Positions 1 through 9,339 of a stretch of DNA of 64,000 bases are shown here, one piece after another. The translations under genes were made by a program, and so were the position numbers. This DNA is from Zeimonas sp032027205 (GTDB taxonomy: Bacteria > Pseudomonadota > Gammaproteobacteria > Burkholderiales > Burkholderiaceae_E), in the NCBI GenBank assembly GCA_032027205.1, contig JAVSMN010000001.1, positions 3,599,418-3,663,417 on the forward strand, given 5' to 3'. The notes beneath the pieces are model-generated. The model saw only the letters and a list, made by a program, of their open reading frames with translations, was not told where the DNA came from and did no database searches. Position 1 is the stretch's first letter. The number at the start of each line of letters is the position of its first letter.

Positions 1-798
1 GTCACCTACGGCTCGAGCCAGCTCGGCGGCGACAAGGAGATGCTGCAGAAGCTCAAGCTGGGCACGATCGACATGGCGGTTCCGTCCACCGTGATGAGCA
101 GCGAAGTCGACCTGTTCGGCATCTTCGAGATGCCGTACCTGGTGAAGGATCGCGCGCACATGGGTCGCATCGAGAAGGAGATCTTCTGGCCGCAGATCGA
201 GCCCGCCGCCGAGAAGAAGGGGCTGAGGATCATTGGCGTCTGGGAGAATGGCTACCGGCACATCACGAACAACCGCGGGCCGATCAAGTCGCCGCAGGAC
301 CTGCAGGGAATCAAGCTGCGCGTGCCCGAGGGCAAGTGGCGCGTGGCGATGTTCAAGGCCTACGGAGCGAATCCGAGTCCGATGAAGTTCTCCGAGCTGT
401 TCACCGCGCTGCAGACCGGCGTGATGGACGGACAGGAGAATCCGCTCACGCAGATCTACAGCGCGAAGCTGCAGGAAGTGCAGAAGTTCCTGTCGATGTC
501 GGGGCACGTGTACACACCGGCGTACGTCACCGTCGGCATCCGCAAGTGGAACACGCTGCCCGAGGACGTGCGCAAGACGCTCGAGGAAACGGCGAAGGCC
601 ACGCAGGCCTACGTCTACGAGGTTGCGCAGAAGCAGGAGGGCGACCTGCTCGGCAAGCTGAAGGAAGCCGGGATGCAGGTGAACGAGGTGGACAAGAAGG
701 CATTCATCGCGGCGAGCAAACCGGTCTACGCCGAGTTCGGCGATTCGGTGAAGGGCGCCGACGCGATGATCGACAAGGCGATCTCGCTCGGTACCTGA
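1..798 (+). CDS. dctP: TRAP transporter substrate-binding protein DctP (3' part)
   Basis: The reading frame is open from base 1, so the start and signal peptide lie outside the window; 265 C-terminal residues are present. The segment GIKLRVPEGKW followed by MKFSELFTALQTGVMDGQENP is the typical DctP ligand-pocket region, where the Arg contacts the substrate carboxylate. DctP family proteins are periplasmic binding proteins that hand organic acids to a DctQ/DctM permease driven by an ion gradient. dctQ follows three bases after the stop and dctM comes next. The CoA-metabolism genes downstream suggest that the ligand is a carboxylate degraded through a CoA ester; that part is inference. Confidence 0.93.
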   Translation, partial: VTYGSSQLGGDKEMLQKLKLGTIDMAVPSTVMSSEVDLFGIFEMPYLVKDRAHMGRIEKEIFWPQIEPAAEKKGLRIIGVWENGYRHITNNRGPIKSPQDLQGIKLRVPEGKWRVAMFKAYGANPSPMKFSELFTALQTGVMDGQENPLTQIYSAKLQEVQKFLSMSGHVYTPAYVTVGIRKWNTLPEDVRKTLEETAKATQAYVYEVAQKQEGDLLGKLKEAGMQVNEVDKKAFIAASKPVYAEFGDSVKGADAMIDKAISLGT

Positions 799-801
799 AA
801 G

Positions 802-1323
802 ATGGCAGCATTCCGCAAAACCTACGAGAAGATCCTCGAGTGGCTGGTCATCGTGCTGATGGTGGCGATGGCGGTGGAGGTCACGGTCGGCGTCGTCTTC
901 CGCACGCTCGGCGCGTCGCTCGTCTGGTACGACGAGCTCGCGTCCATCCTGCTCGCGTGGCTGACCTTCTACGGGTCGGCATACGCAGCAGCGAAGCGCA
1001 GCCACATCACCTGCCCCGAGCTCGTCGCGATGATGCCGCCCGGGCCGCGCCTCACGGTCACGATCCTCGTCGAGACGTTGGTGATCGGCTTCTTCGCGCT
1101 GCTCGGCTGGATCGGCTGGGAGGTGCTCGACGTGCTCGCCACCGACACGCTGGTGAGCCTGCCGTCGATCCCGGTGTCGTGGGTGCAGTCGGTGATCCCG
1201 ATCTCGTCGGCGCTGATCATCGTCGCGGAGCTGATCACGCTGCCCGAGGCGCTCGCATGGGCGCGCGCCGAGCACGCCGAAGGCGCCACCGCGGAGACGG
1301 CGATTCACGAAGCGGCGCACTGA
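802..1323 (+). CDS. dctQ: TRAP transporter small permease DctQ
   Basis: This 173-residue membrane protein has four hydrophobic segments, near residues 15-35, 48-68, 90-112 and 130-150. The WLTFYGSAYAAAKRSHI stretch is typical of the DctQ family. DctQ is the small membrane subunit that links the periplasmic binding protein to the large DctM subunit. The start lies three bases after the dctP stop, so the two are almost certainly one transcript. The C-terminal tail is Ala/Glu-rich and cytoplasmic-looking. Confidence 0.92.
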   Translation: MAAFRKTYEKILEWLVIVLMVAMAVEVTVGVVFRTLGASLVWYDELASILLAWLTFYGSAYAAAKRSHITCPELVAMMPPGPRLTVTILVETLVIGFFALLGWIGWEVLDVLATDTLVSLPSIPVSWVQSVIPISSALIIVAELITLPEALAWARAEHAEGATAETAIHEAAH

Positions 1324-1379
1324 CGGCGCAATGAGCGGCGCGACGCGCCGCGTCTCCCACTGCGAAGGAATCATTCCGC

Positions 1380-2663
1380 ATGCAGATGCTCTTCCTGTTC
1401 GGCAGCGTGCTCGCATTGGTGCTGATCAACGTGCCGATCGCGGTGGCGCTCGGCGTCGTGGCGATCGCCGCGATCTGGACGGTGCAGGGCGCGGGCTCGC
1501 TGCCGAACCTGCCGATCGTCCTCTACAACGCGGCCACCAACTTTCCGCTGCTTGCGATTCCGCTGTTCATCCTCGCCGGTGCGATCATGAATGCATCCGG
1601 CATCTCGACGCGCCTGATCGCGTTCGCCTCGGCCGTGCTCGGCTTCATTCGAGGCGGCCTGGCGATGGTCTCGATCGGCGCGTCGCTGTTCTTCGCGGAG
1701 ATCTCCGGCTCGGCCGTCGCCGACGTTGCCGCGCTCGGCTCGATCACGATCCCGGCGATGAAGAAGAAGGGCTATCCGCCCGCGCTCGCCGCCGCGGTGA
1801 TGTCGTCGTCGGCCACGCTCGCCGTGATCATTCCGCCGTCGATCCCGATGATCCTGTACGCGGTGATGGCCGAGACCTCGGTCGTGCAGTTGTTCGTCGC
1901 CGGCATCGTGCCGGGAATCATCGGCGGCCTCGGCCTGATGGGCGTGGCCTACTGGTTCGCGCGCCGCTACGACCTGCCGGTCGAGCAGCATTTCCGCTGG
2001 TCCGAGGTGCGACGCACGGCGCGCGAGGCGTTCTGGGCGTTCACGCTGCCGATGATCATCCTCGGCGGCATCTTCGGCGGTCTCGTCACCGCCACCGAGG
2101 GGGCGGCGCTGGCCGTGGTGGCAGCCCTGTTCATCGGGCTCGTCGTCTACCGCGAGCTCGATCTCGCCCACCTGAAGCAGGCCATCATCGAGGGCGGTAG
2201 CCAGACCGCTGTCGTGATGCTGCTGGTGGCGACGTCGGCACTGCTCGGCGTCTATCTCACCGAGACGCGCGCGCCGCAGGAGCTCGCGAATTCGGTCACC
2301 GAGCTGACGACGAACAAGTACCTCGTGCTCGCGCTGCTCAACGTGCTGTTCCTGCTCCTCGGCATGTTCCTGCACTCGGCGGCCGCGATCATCCTCGTCG
2401 TTCCGGTCGTGATGCCGCTGGTACACGCTGCCGGCATCGATCCGGTGCACTTCGGACTCATCGTCACGATCAACCTCGGTATCGGCCAACAGACACCGCC
2501 GGTGGCGAGCGTGCTGATGGTCGCGTGCTCGATCTCGAAGGCCGGCGTCTGGGAGGTCACGCGAACGAACGTCTACTTCGTCGCCGTGCTACTCGCCGTG
2601 CTGCTGCTCGTCACCTACGTGCCGGTCACCGGCATGGGGCTGGTCGACTACTTCTATCGCTGA
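1380..2663 (+). CDS. dctM: TRAP transporter large permease DctM
   Basis: This 427-residue polytopic protein has about a dozen hydrophobic helices. It carries family hallmarks such as FFAEISGSAVADVAALGSI and IPPSIPMILYAVMAETS. DctM is the translocating subunit of tripartite TRAP transporters and lies in the inner membrane. A 56-bp gap separates it from dctQ, and the enoyl-CoA hydratase gene starts 29 bp after its stop. Full length and intact. Confidence 0.94.
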   Translation: MQMLFLFGSVLALVLINVPIAVALGVVAIAAIWTVQGAGSLPNLPIVLYNAATNFPLLAIPLFILAGAIMNASGISTRLIAFASAVLGFIRGGLAMVSIGASLFFAEISGSAVADVAALGSITIPAMKKKGYPPALAAAVMSSSATLAVIIPPSIPMILYAVMAETSVVQLFVAGIVPGIIGGLGLMGVAYWFARRYDLPVEQHFRWSEVRRTAREAFWAFTLPMIILGGIFGGLVTATEGAALAVVAALFIGLVVYRELDLAHLKQAIIEGGSQTAVVMLLVATSALLGVYLTETRAPQELANSVTELTTNKYLVLALLNVLFLLLGMFLHSAAAIILVVPVVMPLVHAAGIDPVHFGLIVTINLGIGQQTPPVASVLMVACSISKAGVWEVTRTNVYFVAVLLAVLLLVTYVPVTGMGLVDYFYR

Positions 2664-2692
2664 GACACCGCTTCGCGGTCCTGGGAGAACCG

Positions 2693-3472
2693 ATGTCCGA
2701 AACGATCCTCGTCGAACGCAACGAAACGATCGCCACCGTCGTGCTGAACCGGCCGCGCAAGCTCAATGCGCTGACGCGTTCGATGTGGCAAGGCCTGGGC
2801 GACGCGATGCGTGCGCTGTCCGACGACGACGGTGTGCGCTGCGTCGTCGTGCGCGGGGCCGGCGAGAAGTCGTTTTCGCCGGGCAACGACATCGGCGAGT
2901 TCGAGACCATGCGCGCGAACCGCGAGCAGGCGATCGACTACGGCGCGGTGATGCACGCCACCGCGCAGGCGATCGCAGAGTGCCGCCATCCGACGCTCGC
3001 GCAGATCCACGGCATCTGCGTCGGCGGCGGACTGGAGATCGCCGCGTTGTGCGACCTGCGCATCTGCGGCGAGGGCAGCCGCTTCGGCGCGCCGATCAAG
3101 AACCTGGGCCTGGTGATGGCCTATCCGGAGATCGCGCCGCTGATCGAGCTGGCCGGCCGCTCGGTCGCACTCGAGCTGCTCTACGAAGGGCGGATCCTCG
3201 ACGCGCGCGAGGCCTACGAGAAGGGACTGGTCAACCGCGTGGTTCCCGATCATCGCGTCGCCGACGAATGCCGCGAGACGGCGCGGCGCATCACCGACGG
3301 CGCGCCGCTGGTCGCGCGCTGGCACAAGAAATTCGCGCGCCGGCTCGCGCGGCGGGAGCCTCTCACCGAAGCGGAACGGCTCGAAGCCTTCGATTGCTTC
3401 GACACCGAGGATTTTCGCGCCGGCTATCGCGCCTTCCTCACGAAGACGAAACCCGTCTTCTCGGGTCGTTGA
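2693..3472 (+). CDS. Enoyl-CoA hydratase/isomerase family protein
   Basis: A 259-residue crotonase-fold protein. The start is the ATG preceded by GGGAG at a suitable distance, giving MSETILVERNETIATVVLNR, a standard crotonase N-terminus; the frame stays open further upstream but overlaps dctM. The oxyanion-hole segments are visible as SFSPGNDIGEF and HGICVGGGLEIAALCDLRI. The usual catalytic Glu pair is not obvious, so hydratase, isomerase or hydrolase chemistry cannot be told apart. It lies between the TRAP permease and a class III CoA transferase, fitting a route that imports a carboxylate, activates it to a CoA thioester and degrades it. Confidence 0.9.
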   Translation: MSETILVERNETIATVVLNRPRKLNALTRSMWQGLGDAMRALSDDDGVRCVVVRGAGEKSFSPGNDIGEFETMRANREQAIDYGAVMHATAQAIAECRHPTLAQIHGICVGGGLEIAALCDLRICGEGSRFGAPIKNLGLVMAYPEIAPLIELAGRSVALELLYEGRILDAREAYEKGLVNRVVPDHRVADECRETARRITDGAPLVARWHKKFARRLARREPLTEAERLEAFDCFDTEDFRAGYRAFLTKTKPVFSGR

Positions 3473-3482
3473 GGACAAGGCG

Positions 3483-4700
3483 ATGACGCGACCCGAAAGC
3501 CGCGGACCGCTGGCCGGCGTGAAGGTGCTCGAGCTCGCGCAGATCATGGCGGGGCCCACCTGCGGAATGATGCTCGCCGACCTCGGCGCCGACGTCGTCA
3601 AGATCGAGAAGCTGCCCGGCGGAGACGACACGCGCGGTTACCGCGAGCCGCGCGTGAACGGCGAGTCCGCGCCGTACCTGATCCTCAATCGTGGCAAGCG
3701 CGGCGTTGGGCTCGACCTGAAACATCCGAAGGGCAAGGCGGTGCTCGAGCGTCTCGTCGGTCGCGCCGACGTCCTCACCGAGAACTACCGCCGCGGCACG
3801 CTCGAGCGGCTCGGCCTGGGCTACGACCGGCTGCGGGCGATCAACCCGGGGCTCATCTATTGCGCGGTCTCCGGTTACGGTCGCACCGGTCCGTGGGCCG
3901 ACAAGGGAGGCTTCGACCTGATCGCGCAGGGCTTCGCAGGGCTGATGTCGATCACCGGCGAAGCGGGCGGCGCGCCTTCGAAGTCGGGTTCGCCGATCGC
4001 CGACATCAACGCGGGGATCCTCGCCGCGCTGGGCATCCTCGCTGCCTACGTGCACAAGTTGAAGACCGGGGAGGGACAGTTCGTCGAGACCTCGCTGATG
4101 GAGGCCGCGCTGCAGCAGACCTACTGGCACGCGGCCATCTTCTTCGCCACCGGACGTTCGCCCGGGCCGCTGGGCTCCAGCCACGTGCTCGCCGCGCCGT
4201 ACCAGGCGTTCCGCGCGTCCGACGGCTACGTGAACATCGGCGGCGCGAACCAGGCGAACTGGGAACGCATCGCGCAGGTCCTCGGCCATCCGGAATGGGT
4301 GCGCGAGGCGCGCTTCGCGACCAACGAGGACCGGATGCGCAACCGCGAGGCGCTGGTCGAGGCGATGGAGAGCGTGCTCGTCAACGGCGATCGGGCCCAC
4401 TGGATTGCTGCCTTCGATGCGGCGGGCGTTCCGGCCGGACCCGTGCATTCGATCGGCGAGGCGTTGACGCACGAACAGGTTCTCGCGCGCCGGATGGTCG
4501 TCGAAGTCGAACATCCGCGCGCGGGCCGCACGCGGGCGCTCGGATTCCCGGTGAAGTTCGACGCGACGCCAGCCGAATGCGGCGAACGCGCCGCACCGAT
4601 GCTCGGCGAGCACACGCGCGAGGTGCTGCGCGAATTCGGTTACCCGGATTCCGAGATCGACGCGCTCGTTTCCGAAGGCGTGGTCGCCACCGCGGATTGA
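3483..4700 (+). CDS. Class III CoA transferase (CaiB/BaiF family)
   Basis: A 405-residue protein that starts GPLAGVKVLELAQIMAGPT and contains ADLGADVVKIEKLPGGDDTR and LTENYRRGTLERLGLGYDRL, the standard CaiB/BaiF signatures. The catalytic Asp expected after SGSPIAD is present (ADINAGI). Members move CoA from a donor thioester to an organic acid through an acyl-enzyme anhydride. The start lies ten bases after the hydratase stop, so the two genes are likely co-transcribed. Its last 61 bases overlap the end of the converging histidine kinase gene. Confidence 0.93.
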   Translation: MTRPESRGPLAGVKVLELAQIMAGPTCGMMLADLGADVVKIEKLPGGDDTRGYREPRVNGESAPYLILNRGKRGVGLDLKHPKGKAVLERLVGRADVLTENYRRGTLERLGLGYDRLRAINPGLIYCAVSGYGRTGPWADKGGFDLIAQGFAGLMSITGEAGGAPSKSGSPIADINAGILAALGILAAYVHKLKTGEGQFVETSLMEAALQQTYWHAAIFFATGRSPGPLGSSHVLAAPYQAFRASDGYVNIGGANQANWERIAQVLGHPEWVREARFATNEDRMRNREALVEAMESVLVNGDRAHWIAAFDAAGVPAGPVHSIGEALTHEQVLARRMVVEVEHPRAGRTRALGFPVKFDATPAECGERAAPMLGEHTREVLREFGYPDSEIDALVSEGVVATAD

Positions 4701-6430
4701 ACCGCGGCAGGCTGCGGCTCGACCGCCGGGAAGAAGAGGTGTACGGCGGTACCCTTGCCGCGCGCCGACTCGATCCGTACCTCGCCGCCCAACTGGTTCA
4801 CGAAGCCGTACACCTGCGCCAGCCCCAGGCCGGTGCCCTCGTTGCCCTTGGTCGTGAAGAACGGCTCGAACACGTGGGCAAGCACCTTCTCGTCGATGCC
4901 GGACCCGGAATCGACCACGCTGACGCGGACCAGGGACCGTAGCGCGTCGAGCCCCCATTCGGCCGCCTGGGCGCGCGGAACGCGGCCGGTCTGCACGGTG
5001 ATGCTGCCGCGACCGAGTGAGTCGTCGATCGCGTCGCGCGCGTTGGCGACCAGGTTCACCATCGCAGCGACGAACTGCGACTCGTCGGCCAGGCACCACG
5101 GCGCCTTTTCGTCGAGCACCAGTTCCACGCGAGCCTGTCGACCGGACGCTTGGCGCAACAGTTCGAGATGGCGCCGCAGCGCCTCGTTCGGGTCGATCGG
5201 GCGCACGTCGAGCGAGCCGCGCCGCGCGAACAGCAGCAGCTGGTCGATCAGGCGCCGGGCATTGCCGACCGCGCGTTCGGCGGTCTCGAGCGCCTTTCGC
5301 ACGCGCACGTCGGGCGAATGCAGTCGCTCGATGATCGCCAGGTTCGTGCGCACGATGCCGAGCAGATTGGCGAAGTCGTGCGCGATGCCGCCGGTGAGCT
5401 GGCCCACCGCTTCGATGCGCTCGGATTGCGCGATGCGCTGGCGCGCCCTTGCCGCGATCTGCCGCTTGCGGTGCAGTTGCACGACGAGCGCGATCAGCAG
5501 CGCGGTGAGCGCGCCCATCGCCAGTGCGGCGCCGAGCATCTGGACGCGCCATGGGGCGAGCAGCGAAGGCGGCTCCTGCGTGAGCGTGACGACGAATGGC
5601 GCGTCTTTCAGGCGCCGCCAGCTCGTCATCCGGACGTGAAACAGGCCTTCGTGCGTGACGATCGTTCCGGCTGTGCCGTTGCCCGCGCCCGCGCCGAACA
5701 CCTCCGCGGGCGCTGCGCGACGACCGATCTTCGAATCGTCGGCAGGATATCGAGCCACGCGGGTGCGATCCTGGTAGAACAGTTCGATCGTCTGTCCCGG
5801 GCCGAGTTCCATCGAATGGTACAGCGCCTCGAAGTGCGTCGGGACGACCGCCGCGACCGCCACTCCGGCGAAGCGGCCATCGACGACGATTCGCCGCGTC
5901 ACCGCGTTGAACCAGCCGAGTCCCGCCCGGCTGTACACGGGGGGCGAGATGGCCTGGATCAGCGTCGGGTCGTCGAGGTAGCGCTGGAAATACTCGCGAT
6001 CCACCAGCGATGCGCGCGGCGGGTTGGGAGAATCGGTGTCGTTGCGGATGTGGCCGTCAGGGTCGACGATGAAGATCGCGCGTACTGAAGGCAGCAGGCG
6101 CAGTCGCTCGCGCAGCAGGGAGAGGAAGCGAGGATCGTCCGCCGCCGGCTGCAGCACCTGGTACGCGTCGACGACGCCGGCGAGTACGAGGTCGACCACG
6201 TCGAAGGCGCTCTCGGTGTGCGCCTGCATCAGCATCGTGAGTGCGCGGGCAGTTCCCTCGGCGCGCGTGAGCTGCACCCGACGTTCGTGCAACAGCAGAG
6301 AGAACACCAGCGCCGAGACGAGCAGCCACAACAGCGCGGCGATGCCCACCGTGCTGCGGGAATCGCTGCGGAGGTCTGCGATCGCCATGCGCGCGATTTT
6401 GCCGCAATGACCGGCGCACTGCGTCATCAT
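4640..6430 (-). CDS. Sensor histidine kinase with extracytoplasmic PDC/Cache-like domain
   Basis: A 596-residue kinase; an internal ATG at 6388 would give 582 residues and may be the true start. One transmembrane segment lies near the N-terminus and a second near residue 300. The roughly 250 residues between them look like a PDC/dCache sensor (VDPDGHIRNDTDSPNPPRA). The H-box is QLTGGIAHDFANLLGIVRTN, followed by an N-box (NLVANARDAID) and G-boxes (DSGSGIDEK, GTGLGLAQVYGF). No receiver domain or cognate regulator is adjacent. The gene is divergent from rlmJ with only 7 bp between the first ATG and the rlmJ start. Confidence 0.9.
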   Translation of the reverse strand: MMTQCAGHCGKIARMAIADLRSDSRSTVGIAALLWLLVSALVFSLLLHERRVQLTRAEGTARALTMLMQAHTESAFDVVDLVLAGVVDAYQVLQPAADDPRFLSLLRERLRLLPSVRAIFIVDPDGHIRNDTDSPNPPRASLVDREYFQRYLDDPTLIQAISPPVYSRAGLGWFNAVTRRIVVDGRFAGVAVAAVVPTHFEALYHSMELGPGQTIELFYQDRTRVARYPADDSKIGRRAAPAEVFGAGAGNGTAGTIVTHEGLFHVRMTSWRRLKDAPFVVTLTQEPPSLLAPWRVQMLGAALAMGALTALLIALVVQLHRKRQIAARARQRIAQSERIEAVGQLTGGIAHDFANLLGIVRTNLAIIERLHSPDVRVRKALETAERAVGNARRLIDQLLLFARRGSLDVRPIDPNEALRRHLELLRQASGRQARVELVLDEKAPWCLADESQFVAAMVNLVANARDAIDDSLGRGSITVQTGRVPRAQAAEWGLDALRSLVRVSVVDSGSGIDEKVLAHVFEPFFTTKGNEGTGLGLAQVYGFVNQLGGEVRIESARGKGTAVHLFFPAVEPQPAAVQSAVATTPSETSASISESG

Positions 6431-6437
6431 CCATCCT

Positions 6438-7304
6438 GTGTTCAGCTACCGACATGCCTTCCATGCGGGCAACCATGCCGACGTCCTCAAGCACGTCGTG
6501 CTTGTTGCCCTGCTCGCGCATTTCCGGCGCAAGGACGCGCCGTTTCTCGTCGTCGATACCCACGCGGGCGCCGGAATGTACGCACTGCACGAAGGGTGGG
6601 CGGCGCAGCGCGCCGAATTCCGCGACGGCATCGAGCGACTGTGGGGGCGCGGCGACGCCCCGGAAGCAGTCGCTGCCTGGCTCGCTGCAGTCGCACGCCA
6701 CAACGCCGACGGCGTGCTGCGCCACTACCCCGGTTCGCCGATCCTCGCCTTCGATGCGCTGCGCGATCAGGACCGCCTCCGGCTGTTCGAGCTGCATCCG
6801 AGCGAGCATCGGGTGCTCGAGGGGCAGTTCGCGCGGCTCGCGCGCGCCGATGCGCGTCGGGTGCGAATCGAGCGCATCGACGGCTTCGTCGGACTGAAAG
6901 CGGTGCTGCCGCCCGCTTCGCGTCGCGCGCTGGTGCTCGTCGATCCTCCGTACGAGGACAAGCAGGACTACCACCGCGTCGTCGCGGCTTTGCGCGAAGC
7001 ACTGCGCCGTTTCGCCACCGGCTGCTACGCGATCTGGTACCCGCAGGTCGCGCGGCGCGAAGCGACAACGCTCGCCCGCACGCTCGAGCGTTGGCCCGGA
7101 CTGCACTGGCTGAACGCCACGCTCTCTGTCGGCAGGCCGCCGCCCGGCGGCTACGGATTGCACGGCAGCGGCGTCTTCGTCGTGAATCCGCCGTTCGGCC
7201 TCGAAGCATCGCTGCGCACGAGCCTGCCGTACCTCGCCGCTGCGCTTGCGCAGGATGCCTCGGCGGGTTGGTCGCTACACGGGCACGAACCTTCGGTCAA
7301 GTGA
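6438..7304 (+). CDS. rlmJ: 23S rRNA (adenine-N6)-methyltransferase RlmJ
   Basis: A 288-residue protein that begins MFSYRHAFHAGNHADVLKH, which is diagnostic for RlmJ (formerly YhiR/ComJ). The catalytic adenine-methyltransferase motif is visible in LVDPPYEDKQDY. RlmJ methylates A2030 of 23S rRNA (E. coli numbering) using S-adenosylmethionine. Length is normal for the family. It is a stand-alone gene divergent from the sensor kinase. Confidence 0.96.
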   Translation: MFSYRHAFHAGNHADVLKHVVLVALLAHFRRKDAPFLVVDTHAGAGMYALHEGWAAQRAEFRDGIERLWGRGDAPEAVAAWLAAVARHNADGVLRHYPGSPILAFDALRDQDRLRLFELHPSEHRVLEGQFARLARADARRVRIERIDGFVGLKAVLPPASRRALVLVDPPYEDKQDYHRVVAALREALRRFATGCYAIWYPQVARREATTLARTLERWPGLHWLNATLSVGRPPPGGYGLHGSGVFVVNPPFGLEASLRTSLPYLAAALAQDASAGWSLHGHEPSVK

Positions 7305-7392
7305 TCCCGGCGATCGCCCGGATCCGCGCACGGCTTGGCGCCGCCGCTCGCGCGTCACTTGTACAGTCTGCGCTTTGCTCCGATTGCATCCG

Positions 7393-9339
7393 ATGACGAT
7401 TTGCCGACGCCGCTCGAAGCGGGTGGCAAGCGCGCTGGCCTGCGCGTGCGCGCTCGTCGCACAGCCGGCGGTGGGCGACGAGACGCCCGCCTCGGGCTTG
7501 CAGTCCACCGCGCAGAGGCTCGTGGCGGCGCGCAACCTCACGCAATTCAGCCTCGAGGAACTGCGCGACGTGGTCGTCGTCTCGGTCTCGCGTCGTCGCC
7601 AGACGTTGCTCGAGACGCCGAGCTCGGTGTACGTCATCCCCGGCGAGGAGATCCGCCGGATGCGCGTGACGACGCTGCCCGAGGCGCTGAGACTGGCGCC
7701 GACGCTTCAGGTCGCTGCGCTCGACGCCCGCCAGTACGCGGTCACCGCGCGCGGCTTCAACAGCAACATTGCCAACAAGCTGCTCGTGATGGTCGACGGG
7801 CGCACGATCTATTCGCCGTTGTTCTCGGGCGTATTCTGGGAGTCGCAGGATTTCGTCCCTGCCGACATCGAGCGCATCGAAGTGATCACCGGGCCGGCCG
7901 GGGCGACCTGGGGGACGAACGCGGTCAACGGCGTGGTCAACGTGGTGACGAAGCCTGCCGCCGAGACGCAGGGCCTGTCGTTCTCGACGACGCTGGGCAA
8001 CGAGGAGCAGAACGCGGTGGCGCGCTACGGCTGGCGCCTGGGGCCTGCCGCGACAGCCCGACTGCACGCGCGCACCTTCCACCGCGGATCGACGCCGCTG
8101 CGGCGCGGGGGCGACTTCGACGACGCGATGCGCGGCGCGACCGCAGGGTTGCGCGCCGACTGGCTGTCCGGCGCGAGCCTCTGGCGCCTGAGCGCCGGCG
8201 TCTACGACACCGAGACCGATTCGCGCCCCCTCTACGGTCCGGTGCGTACGTCGGGCGCGCATCTGCTCGCGCGTTGGCAACGCCCGCTCGGCGATGCCAC
8301 CGAACTCGACGTGCGCGGCTACGTCGACCACTCTTCGCGCGAGGATCGCTTCCTGCTGCAGGACGACGCGACGCTCTTCGACGTGGATGCGAAGCTCAGG
8401 CATGTGGCGGGCCGGCACCGCTGGCTCGCCGGCGTCGGCTATCGGCACGGGCGCGACAACGCCGAGCCGGGGCTGGTGTTCGCGTTCCTGCCGGCGCAGC
8501 GCAGCCAGGCCTGGTACAGCACGTTCGTGCAGGACGAGATCTCGCTGTTCCGGTCGCTGGCGCTTACGCTCGGCCTGCGTTTCGAGCACAACCCGTATAG
8601 CGGCTGGGAATCGCTACCCAGCGTCCGCCTGGCCTATACGGTTGCCGAACGCGCGCTCGTCTGGGGCGCGCTGTCGCGCGCGGTGCGCTCTCCGGCGCGC
8701 CTCGATCGGGAGATCTTCACGCCGCCGCAGCCGCCGTTCATCATCGCCGGCGGGCCAACGTTCCGCCCGGAAGTCGTCAACGTCGCGGAAATCGGCTATC
8801 GAGCGCAGGTCGGCGCCAACGTCTCCTGGTCGGTCACGGCCTTCCTGCACGACTACGACCGGTTGCGCAGTGCCCAGGTGGTGGGGGGATCGGTGCTGAT
8901 CGACAACCGCATCGAAGGAGAGGTGCGCGGGCTCGAGGGCTGGGCCAACTGGCAGCCGGCGAGCCGCTGGCGGCTGTCGGCCGGATTTCTGCTGCTCGAC
9001 AAGAACCTGCGCCTGGCGCCCGGCAGCAACGACCCGGTGGGTCCGAGCAACCTGGGCAACGATCCGCGATGGCAGTGGTCGATGCGCTCGGCGCACGCGC
9101 TGGGCGAGCAGGTCGACCTGCTGATCGCGTTGCGCCGCGTCGGCGCGTTGCCGAAGCCACACGTGCCGGCGTACATCGCGGCCGACCTGCAACTGAACTG
9201 GAACGTCCGGCGCGACCTGCAATTGTCCTTCGGCGTTCGCAATGCCTTCGATGCACGTCATGTCGAGTTCGACTCCGGCACCTACACGGGAGAGATCCCG
9301 CGCAGCGTCCGGTTCTCGTTGAGCTGGCAGCCGACGTGA
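7393..9339 (+). CDS. TonB-dependent receptor
   Basis: The ATG at 7393 gives 648 residues starting with a basic, Cys/Ala-rich signal peptide; the frame is open upstream but would overlap rlmJ. A plug domain follows (RRRQTLLETPSSVYVIPGEEI, then RGFNSNIANKLLVMVDGRTIY and IERIEVITGPAGATWGTNAVNGVVNVVTK). The barrel runs to a C-terminus ending in an aromatic-rich strand. This places it in the outer membrane. The yfiR-like gene begins with a GTG that overlaps its stop, and a CHASE8 kinase follows, so the receptor may feed a signalling unit rather than only nutrient uptake. Confidence 0.93.
   Translation: MTICRRRSKRVASALACACALVAQPAVGDETPASGLQSTAQRLVAARNLTQFSLEELRDVVVVSVSRRRQTLLETPSSVYVIPGEEIRRMRVTTLPEALRLAPTLQVAALDARQYAVTARGFNSNIANKLLVMVDGRTIYSPLFSGVFWESQDFVPADIERIEVITGPAGATWGTNAVNGVVNVVTKPAAETQGLSFSTTLGNEEQNAVARYGWRLGPAATARLHARTFHRGSTPLRRGGDFDDAMRGATAGLRADWLSGASLWRLSAGVYDTETDSRPLYGPVRTSGAHLLARWQRPLGDATELDVRGYVDHSSREDRFLLQDDATLFDVDAKLRHVAGRHRWLAGVGYRHGRDNAEPGLVFAFLPAQRSQAWYSTFVQDEISLFRSLALTLGLRFEHNPYSGWESLPSVRLAYTVAERALVWGALSRAVRSPARLDREIFTPPQPPFIIAGGPTFRPEVVNVAEIGYRAQVGANVSWSVTAFLHDYDRLRSAQVVGGSVLIDNRIEGEVRGLEGWANWQPASRWRLSAGFLLLDKNLRLAPGSNDPVGPSNLGNDPRWQWSMRSAHALGEQVDLLIALRRVGALPKPHVPAYIAADLQLNWNVRRDLQLSFGVRNAFDARHVEFDSGTYTGEIPRSVRFSLSWQPT

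Noticed and set aside
3438..5552. A 704-codon open frame on the minus strand
   Set aside because: It runs antisense to the CoA transferase and in the wrong frame of the kinase, and no family pattern is seen.
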